NCBI GenBank assembly: GCA_021234155.1
Contig: JAJEKV010000024.1
Location: forward strand, 13,862,913 to 13,926,912
Direction of reading: 5' to 3'
DNA from: Isoetes taiwanensis
Lineage: Eukaryota; Streptophyta; Lycopodiopsida; Isoetales; Isoetaceae
Length of the DNA stretch: 64,000 nt
Shown: one piece after another, positions 57,163 through 64,000 of the stretch
Numbering within the stretch: the stretch's first letter is position 1
Layout: the number at the start of each line of letters is the position of its first letter
The notes under the pieces: model-generated
Databases searched by the model: none
The model's input: the letters and a program-made list of their open reading frames with translations, nothing else
What the model was told of the DNA's origin: nothing
Program-made: the position numbers and the translations under genes

Positions 57163-60091
57163 GTGGGGACTTTTGTGTTGTGGTACAAGAAGGACATTGT
57201 TGCTCCACTAGATAGACATGAGGAAGCTTGCACCCCACCGGTGGATAAAAAGGATAGACCGGCGGGACGAGGGAATGAGGGGTTAGCCACTAATGAGGCT
57301 AATCATGTGCAAGGGCTTTCTAGAGATGAGTTAGTTGAGAAGGCGTGCACACTCATGCATGAATCTTTGCTACATGGCTTATGCCTATGGTGTTATCGTT
57401 TTTGCCGATCCAAACCATCTTTGTGTCCGACGGAAGTTAGGGGAAGGCTCGATAGTCGCTACTATCATGAACATTTTTCCAATGCCCGAAAAAGATCTCT
57501 GCGCGCCGCCTGTTCGTGCGTAAATGCCCCAACCGCATGACCTTGTGAGATGGCCCATAGCCCTCGTGCTTTCGTTGATAACATTCCGGTTTCTACTCTT
57601 GTGGTTGCGGTGAAGGAGAAGGATGTGGAGAATGAACCTTACCCATTAGACCCAAATTGGCATCACCAAAAGAGACCTTACAAAGATGGTCAATCGGAGA
57701 CCCGAACACGCCAAAGACACGGACTAAATGTGAAAGAAAAAACTAGTGCCGAGGCTATTCTAGACTTCAGGTCATCACCGGTCTTTGCATGAAACGATCG
57801 TCAGGCAAATTTTACATCCCGTGAGATAGCTTGCATGAGAACCTTTTATGGAACATGAAGTCCCTGAGCGCACAACTTTTGTATATAACATGCTAGATCT
57901 TTGCTCGAAAATGGTGTAGTCCGCAAACCGATGTTGAATAACAAACGGTGTGCGCGGAAAGCATGGCATAAAGCCTATGGCATTCCCATTTCCACTTTTA
58001 CAAGTGGAAGAAGCTCTTCAATGACGGCCACGTAATTGCCGAAAGCACGGAAATACCGGGTCTAAGAAGCCAAGGTCTCATACTTTGGTCGGCAATGCCG
58101 TGGCTATCCATGTTCATAGATGAAAACGCAGAGACGATGCCACACCGCCGAAAAATTACGAGCGAGGGTAGCAGCACAAAATGTTAAGAGGCTACCTTCG
58201 GGCCTTGACTAAGAAGGATATACACCAAGAAGTAGATATTTCCGTTCAGAGATGACAGGGCAAGCATATTTCTCCTTCGTCATTTCTGTCTGCTTGGAAA
58301 GAGAATCATTCAGAGGTAGCAATAGCTAAGAGGATAGCATTTTCCAAGTGTAACACCTGTATTGTCATAAAGGAAAAGCTTGCTAAGACCAGAGATCCAA
58401 ACGAAAGAAGGGTACTTGCAATAGAGAGAAAATCACATATGACGGCCCAGATTTCATGCAGAGCCTTTATCGGGTCCTCGGAGAGCTTTGTCGATAGATC
58501 TCCTCGAGCACGCTTTAACCATTATACATGATAAGATGGATCAGAATAAGACCATGGTCCCTCGCCTAGAGAAGCTAGCAAAGTCTCAGATGGAGGGGTG
58601 AACGATCAAGGTCAAGTGTTACTGTGTGCTCTCATGCACGGCCATGGTATAGGTGCCTTGGGCCACTTCTCACTGGACCTCTGGCCTGATGATTCTAATT
58701 TTCATGTGGGATCCTTGAATCATACCTTGAAGACACTGGAGAATAAATCTGAGGATAATTGGGGCCATTTGAGAGATACCGATCGTCCCGGCGGGTGGGG
58801 TGCAAGCAATTTTAAACACGATAACCTTAGGACAAAAATGATGAATGGAGAAATGATTTTATGCCTCCTATCAAAGGCCCCATGGTAGCAAACAAGTTGC
58901 CTAGGAGGCTTTACTTGCAGATAGATAATTGCTCAGTCAGAATAAGAATAGATATCTTTTTCTCTTACTTGTCATACTTGGTTTGGTTAGGTGTATTTGA
59001 TCAAGTGCAATTTGGGATTCATGATGGTTGGACACACCCACGATGACATAGATGCCCTATTTGGAAACTACTCTACTCTAATGAGAAGATCAGATGCATT
59101 GACTATTCCTCGAGCTTATGCAACTCTTCAGCAGTGTAGTTCAAAGGCTCCTTCACCTTACCTTGTGAGAGGTTCCCGATTGGAAGGAATTGTGAAAGGA
59201 TTTATCCCCGATAAGAAGGACCGTTTATGTGGTCACTTGGAACCTCTACTCTTCAAGTTTTGCATGAAGGATGGATGGCCACTAATGTTCTACAAGATGA
59301 GGCCGGGGCATAGGGAGTGGCTCCAAAAGGGAATCAGAATGTGGAAGGAGGATGCCCAAGGTTTACCTATGATTCCGAGAGGGTCACCTAAGGTCCCGCA
59401 GCCCATATGGGAGCTTGAAAGATATAGGTGCATTAAGAGCTTCTATTGCCAAGTACATGATGCCTTTGGGCAGCTATTTCTAGAGCTGGCGATAAGTCAT
59501 GGTCCAACACATATATGAATGAAGTTATTGACTACTGGTCCACCTTCTCATGCGAGTGCTTGGTGACGTGCAGCCCAGTGAGAGCCGTCATTCAGATTTC
59601 TCGCCCAAAGACAGGCAAAGTGCATTGGAAGAACCCGAAGAGTGTTTGTGGATGAGCACATTGAAGCATCTCATTACGTAGGGCCTTTCTCGGGCAGACC
59701 CAAGAACTCCGCTTGAAATATTGACCCCTACCAAGATGTCAAGAAGGGAATGCTCTTGCTAATCAGACCACATGATAACCTGCCCGACATGGATGGCTTT
59801 TTGCGAAGAGGACCCGAGAGAGGACCCTAATCTCCCACATTATGAAGAGGTGTTTGTCTCTTGGTTTGAAACTGTTGCGGAAAGGGAACCTCATATGCAA
59901 AGATAGGGATTGTTGGAGCAAGAATTGAGACCCAATCCTAATGACCCGCCACGCTACCAACCTTTGAAAACAATAGACTATGGTTGGGCGTAGAGACCAG
60001 GCCATTGTCGGTGGTGATCCCTAGTAGTGTTAGGGCTCGGTTGCAAGAATTAGTGGCTAAAGAAGCTAAGGACGATGATGAGAACTCTTGA
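57163..60091 (+). pseudogene. Transposase-like gene with GHTHDDID signature (DUF7869-like), decayed
   Basis: Pieces in order, across several frames: a 57163-57540 N-terminal block, VCARKAWHKAYGIPISTF-type segment (~57945-58005; the VCRKA.. reading needs a shift), HDKMDQNKTMVPRLEKLAKS (58527-58590), ALMHGHGIGALG (58630), LPRRLYLQIDNCSVR (58899-58940), FMMVGHTHDDIDALFGNYST (59015-59080), then a long C-terminal block ending ELVAKEAKDDDENS and TGA at 60089-60091. The D-x-M-D-Q, Q-x-D-N-C and GHTH-x-DID order matches an uncharacterised eukaryotic family I recall as DUF7869, predicted RNase H-like. At least five frameshifts and stops. It runs antisense to the LTR element that contains it. Confidence 0.68.
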
Positions 60092-60227
60092 GGTATGCAA
60101 TGCTCTTTTACATAATTACTATATCATTCATAACATGAAAGTTACAATAGACTAGTTATTATTTGTTACGCTCTGCTTTTCCATCTCAACACAAGAGCTC
60201 TTACACTATACAATGCTAAACAGTGAT

Positions 60228-60467
60228 TCATTCATCTTCGAGGATCTCAGTAGTAGTGATCCCCGATATCTCATAGCTCATTCGGGCCAGGAAGCCAAAT
60301 CAGATGGATCATTACACGAATTGACGCAGGCAACGAATCTCGGTACCAAAGCTTTTCGCGGTAGGGATCAAGAAGAAGATGCCTGTCTAGGCAACCAACA
60401 AGATCGAGTGGCTCATTGAGCACTTGATCGCCTCGATGTGGTGAATTGATGAAGGCAAATAATCCAT
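60228..60467 (-). pseudogene. Small unknown gene, copy 1 (decayed, 79 codons)
   Basis: Begins MDYLPSSIHHIEAIKCSMSH and ends YEISGITTTEILEDE-stop. It aligns with copy 2 (60842-61737) at both ends: HI-x3-KC near the start and YE(I/L)xGIT...DE at the end, at nearly equal length. An in-frame TAG after LLVA and two compensating frame changes (SIRVMIHLIWLPG lies in another frame) disable it. TATAAAA at 60501-60507 on the minus strand lies 34 bp before the ATG. Function unknown. Confidence 0.6.
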
Positions 60468-60841
60468 GTGAGAGGAATGAACTTTAGCCCAGTGAGAAGC
60501 TTTTATAGTGAGGTAGAATTATTGAGGTGAATTATTGGGGTAGACTTCGCGCCATTATTGCTCGTGTATAAGACCGTTGTATAAATACAAGTATAATACA
60601 TCTTTCGTATGGATATATGTATGCGTACTAATATGCGTATGTTTCAAAACATGTTTGCTTGACGAATTTAGCTATGATTGAATTCAATGACAGCTTGCAG
60701 AATAAGTGGAGGTGGGATAGCACATCGTTACAATATACTCAGTTAAGGTACGTGATATTACATCCTTAATCAGAATGCTATTACATCCTTACTTAGTTAT
60801 TAGGTACCCATGTCATTATTACATTATTAGCAGGTGCAGAT

Positions 60842-61737
60842 TCACTCGTCATCAACATCAAAGCTCGTGATGCCATTCAGCTCATAGATCTCCTGATCAG
60901 GAAGCCAGTAAATATGGACTTTAACGCGAGTGAGCTTCCTGCAAGCACTAGCAGGTCCATGGAATAAATTACTACTCTTATATTTTAGTGTAGCCAAAAT
61001 AGGTTTAGCTAAACTACCTTCAAATTGGGGCTAGAAGTTTCTAACACTTGGCTAAACTAAATGGTTTTTTTCCATTACAGTTTCTTGCTTTTGGCTAAAC
61101 TTTCAAAAATGGAAAGGCAAATATTAGCCATCACGCTATAGTAATTTAAAAAAATCTAAGCATTTTGGCAAAGACATTGAATTTATTGTAAATACATAAA
61201 TCAAGACACAAACATATATGAACATGTTCAAAAACCTAAAAAAAAGGAACTACATTGTTCCTTTTCCTCTAATGCTTCAACTTTGTACTTGGAACAAAAG
61301 AAGAATATAAACCCTATTTTAAATTTCTTTAATTTAGTACATACATTGGTGTTGAATTTCGGGCTAATCTATCCATTTTCCCAAGCCCACTCTATCTTAG
61401 GTTTGGCTAATCGATGTCCTGATGGATATGTCTGGAGGTAAAGGTTTGGCTATTCAACCTAAAAACTCACTTGGGCGGCAAAAAAATTGGGCTAAAATTT
61501 TCTTTTTTTGGGGCATTTTTTCCATTTACTTTAGCCGTTTTTCTTGGCAAAACTGCTACAAAATAGCCATTTGGCTAACCTTAGCCGTTATTTTATTCCA
61601 TGAGCAGGTCCATCAGCTTTAGATAAGAGCCATGGATCAAGCTTAACGCTATTTCTAGCGCATTCGCCCAGATCGTTGTAGCTCAAGTAACACTTGAAAG
61701 AGCGGATGTGCTCTGGACGAGGCATCGAGGAAGCCAT
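60842..61737 (-). pseudogene. Small unknown gene, copy 2 (80 residues, split by a 644-bp insertion)
   Basis: The first 45 codons (61737-61603: MASSMPRPEHIRSFKCYLSY ... DPWLLSKADGPA) and the last 36 including the stop (60949-60842: SACRKLTRVKVHIYWLPDQE ... GITSFDVDDE) are in one frame when the insertion and one 9-bp duplication are removed. The acidic C-terminus and the KVHIYWLP strand are shared with copy 1. TATAAAAA at 61773-61780 (minus) precedes the ATG by ~36 bp, and the upstream ~150 bp is conserved between copies. No family is recognised. Purifying selection on both coding and promoter regions would suggest a real gene of the mobile cargo. Confidence 0.6.
60959..61602. mobile_element. 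644-bp TIR element in the small gene, MULE-like
   Basis: Ends ATGGAATAAA... and ...TTTATTCCATG are inverted. AGCAGGTCC is duplicated exactly (60950-60958, 61603-61611). A 9-bp duplication suggests the Mutator superfamily. The interior has no coding capacity and is dotted with TTTGGCTAAACT/TTAGCC motifs in both orientations. Confidence 0.8.
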
Positions 61738-61920
61738 GGAAGATGAATGGCCTCTACCCCCTCGTGAAGCCGTTTTTATAGTGAAGTAAAATAATTGATG
61801 TGAATTATTGGCGTACAATGTAGGGCCATTATTGAGCTTATACGAGTGTCATGTACACGTACAAGTATAACACAAAATTTGTATGTATATGTGTATGTTA
61901 ATTACCTCATGTTTGTTGGG

Positions 61921-62203
61921 GTCGAGTACTAGGTGAAAGTATTCGTGCTTGAGCAAATAAGGTGTGCTCAAAATTCTCAAAATTGCGTTATTTTATCCAA
62001 TTAATGAAATCATGCTTGAAAGCATCGAGTTTTCTTTTCTCTGCTACTAGTGCTCCAGCTTCTCTTGCAGCAATAGTCGCCAAATCCACCTCAGTTCCAC
62101 TAACCGCCCTAATATTGAAACCATATGATTTCCAGATTTGAGAGTCCAAGTTCCACTGGTGATCCTATTGCCCATGGTTCCCAAAAGAAAATCGCAAACC
62201 TCC
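61921..62203 (-). other. Leader of the 21.8-kb element, two short frames
   Basis: Downstream of the primer site a minus-strand frame MGNRITSGTWTLKSGNHMVS runs 42 codons. A neighbouring frame continues as VDLATIAAREAGALVAEKRK ... HDFINWIK-stop. A decayed gag start is possible, but no domain is recognised. Confidence 0.35.
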
Positions 62204-62215
62204 GCTCCGATACCA
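62204..62215 (-). other. Primer binding site of the 21.8-kb element
   Basis: The minus strand reads TGGTATCGGAGC, two bases from the LTR end GTATCA. It differs by one base from the usual tRNA-Met site (TGGTATCAGAGC). Confidence 0.8.
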
Positions 62216-62217
62216 CT

Positions 62218-62773
62218 TGATACAATGCATGTATATTTGGGAAGTTGCAATAACACAGAATCATAAAACCCACAATGAAATAATAGAACACCGGACTAAA
62301 GAAACTTTATTCATGCACAATTGATATGGCAGCACCATTAACCACCCAACCAGATCCACTGGGTTATGGCAAAACACAAGTGCTCTATGGCAAATACAAA
62401 GCTCTGGCATCTGGCTTATTGGCCTTCCAGACTAATCTAGCTACTCCAAGTAGCCACACATCATAAAAACAATTGCAGATTTTTTTAGCAGGCAGTTGCC
62501 TTTTTTTCTCAAAATATCTCCTTGCATTTAATTAGATTATATGACATATCATATGGGATATTATCTATGATCTTTTTCTCAACCAATAACCATCCCAATG
62601 ATAGTGCTTCGACCCCTTCCATAAATATCAATGGTTCTTCACATCCAAATGCTATGTTATCCTATGCCCCTTTATATTATTAGGTGACCTTAGGAATAAC
62701 ATTTACATAGTATTTGCCATAATTCCAATAACCCATTCGTCGTGGACCACTTCCCCGTACTTGCTCCGTATCA
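62218..62773 (-). repeat. 5' LTR of the 21.8-kb element
   Basis: 556 bp, TGATAC...GTATCA. It aligns with 40977-41232, 41455-41591 and 44143-44306 and lacks about 222 bp of that copy. It keeps the empty site of the 2551-bp insertion. Confidence 0.9.
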
Positions 62774-64000
62774 CATGGCTCTGGTCGTCACAGAGGGGGA
62801 TGTCATCATGGGCCTACAACGTCTAGCTAATGGGAAGGCAGCAGATTTAGATGGCATGCAGGCGGAACTTCTGAAATGGGCTGAGCCTCCACTGGTGCCT
62901 GTCCTCAGGCATTGTTCAATAAAGCATTGCAAGAAGGCTTCCCTCCGCAGTGGACCACTAGTAGAGTTGTGCCCATATACAAGGCAGGGGACCCTCAATG
63001 CCTGGCCAACTATCGTACTATTGTGGTCAGCTCTCTCTTTGCAAAACTATTGGCTGGCATCCTTGAGCAGCGTCTGACAATATGGGCAGAGGAGGCAGAT
63101 GTGCGAGCTCTTACACATGCAGGTTTTCGGCCCAGGCATTCCACCATTGATCATATCTTCACTCTGTGCACATTGATTGAGGATAGCAGGAATCGCTGGC
63201 AAAACCTGTACTGTTGTTTCGTGGATTTTTTTGACTTGCAGAATGCAGTATATAGGCTGTACGAGGCATGCTCAGGCCGTATCACATCGTCAGGACATCC
63301 GGTAATCAGTAATATTGGAGTGCGTCAGGGTTGCCCCCTCTCCCCCACACTCTTTGGCCTATACATTGACCAACTGGAAGATTGGCTCTTTGAGCATGGA
63401 GGTGCGGACACCCATCTCATGCATCACACAATCCGGCAACTCATACATGCTGATGATGTCAACCTTCTGGCCTATACTCCAGAGGACATGCAACGTCACC
63501 TAGATGCTCTTGACACTTTTTGCCGATTCACTGGCATGCGAGTTAACTTGGCCAAAACTAGGGTGCTGCTAGTTTCATCATCCCGTCAGCCAAGGCTTCC
63601 CTCATTCACTTGTCAGGGACAGGATGTAGAGGTGGCTCTGACCTACAAGTACTTGGGGATCGAGTTCTCAACTACCACCCATTGGGATGCTGCCATTAGG
63701 TTGTGGATCACGGCGGGTTGGAAAGCACTATATGCCATGCAGAACAACAGCCACAAGGCAGAGTTGTATGCCTGGGGCCACCAATCACACTTGTTTTGGG
63801 CCTTGGTCAAGCCGGTCCTTTTGTATGGGGCAGAAGTGTGGCTCAACACCTGGAATGACCTCGAGCAGGTGCGGAAGGCCTTCTTGGCACGAGCCCTTGG
63901 GGTGAAGTCCACAGTTCCATACCAGATCCTACTCCAGGAGACATGCTTTCTACCCCTTCAACGGGCTGCATTGGAACGCCATATCATTTACTTCCAGAAG
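62774..64000 (+). pseudogene. LINE 2 ORF2 reverse transcriptase (runs off the window)
   Basis: Resumes exactly after the LTR element with MALVVTEGDVIMGLQRLANG, KAADLDGMQAELLKW, then in shifted frames GFRPRHSTIDHIFTL, VRQGCPLSPTLFGLYIDQL, LIHADDVNLLAYTPED (catalytic ADD) and YKYLGIEFSTTTHWD. Around 63220 the palm motif is damaged: CFVDF is followed by FDLQNAVYRLYEA, where about 20 residues containing KAFD-x-V are expected. Frameshifts occur near 62920 and 63080. The thumb and zf-RVT lie beyond 64000. Confidence 0.9.

Larger units (their letters stand above)
60495..61920. repeat. Duplicated upstream regions of the small genes
   Basis: 60495-60660 and 61765-61920 share TTTTATAGTGARGTARAATW, TTGANGTGAATTATTGG and CGTATRTATATGTG-like phrases. 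With the coding copies they define a tandem duplication of about 620 bp before the later insertion. Confidence 0.7.
40977..62773 (-). mobile_element. 21.8-kb LTR retroelement with non-gag-pol cargo, inserted in LINE 2
   Basis: Ends are TGATAC...GTATCA with a perfect CATGG target duplication on both sides. Removing it rejoins the LINE ORF2 frame. The outermost sequences are direct repeats (40977-44306 and 62218-62773), i.e. LTRs. Orientation is minus: the primer site TGGTATCGGAGC abuts the right LTR and a purine tract abuts the left one. No gag, protease, integrase or RT belonging to this element is recognisable in the ~18-kb interior. Apart from Copia B, the interior holds decayed genes of other kinds, so it looks like a large non-autonomous (LARD-like) element with cargo, or one later invaded by a big DNA transposon. 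Confidence 0.88.

Overview
This is intron-containing nuclear DNA from a land plant. It is low in gene density and packed with nested retrotransposons. Nothing in it looks bacterial, organellar or viral. Plant markers are Ty1/copia elements primed by initiator tRNA-Met, a mudrA-type MULE tail, a PPR fragment, and relics of a type II metacaspase and a polyphenol oxidase. The gene style and the DUF7869-like transposase make me lean to a seed-free vascular plant such as a fern. That is inference only; the species cannot be fixed from the window.

Layout. 1-7548: minus-strand Ty1/copia element A, split by a 2.65-kb CACTA-like DNA transposon (2367-5014) and a LINE 3' fragment (5592-6015). 8.3 kb: metacaspase pseudogene. 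8.9-10.6 kb: LTR-type debris and a GATCC-rich repeat. 10644-11491: deleted MULE. 11783-13453: the one convincing ordinary gene, a five-exon GH28 polygalacturonase-like gene on the minus strand. 16.8-20.3 kb: two copies of a fold-back element around a decayed PPR frame. 20.6-23.8 kb: minus-strand LINE. 24.1 kb: a 41-bp minisatellite. 27.5-28.1 kb: polyphenol oxidase pseudogene. 28.9-37 kb: repeat blocks with recurring dyads. 37-38 kb: a relative of the CACTA-like element. 38.1-40.98 kb: a plus-strand LINE whose ORF2 resumes at 62.77 kb.

The gap in that LINE is a single 21.8-kb insertion (40977-62773): a minus-strand LTR retroelement with a CATGG target duplication, TGATAC/GTATCA ends, a tRNA-Met-like PBS and a PPT. 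Its 3' LTR carries a 2551-bp TG...CA insertion with an ACCCC duplication. Its roughly 18-kb interior holds no recognisable gag-pol of its own. Instead it has a decayed minus-strand multi-part reading frame (45988-55114), a divergently oriented decayed transposase-like gene with a GHTHDDID signature (57163-60091), a palindrome-rich interval between them, and two tandem copies of an unknown ~80-residue gene with TATA boxes. A very young Ty1/copia element B (49214-54673) sits in the first frame, and a 644-bp TIR element sits in one of the small genes.

Order of events read from the nesting: LINE, then the 21.8-kb LTR element, then the insertions inside it, with Copia B last or near last (one mismatch between its 586-bp LTRs). 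The most interesting candidate for something undescribed is the multi-gene cargo at 45.7-61.9 kb.
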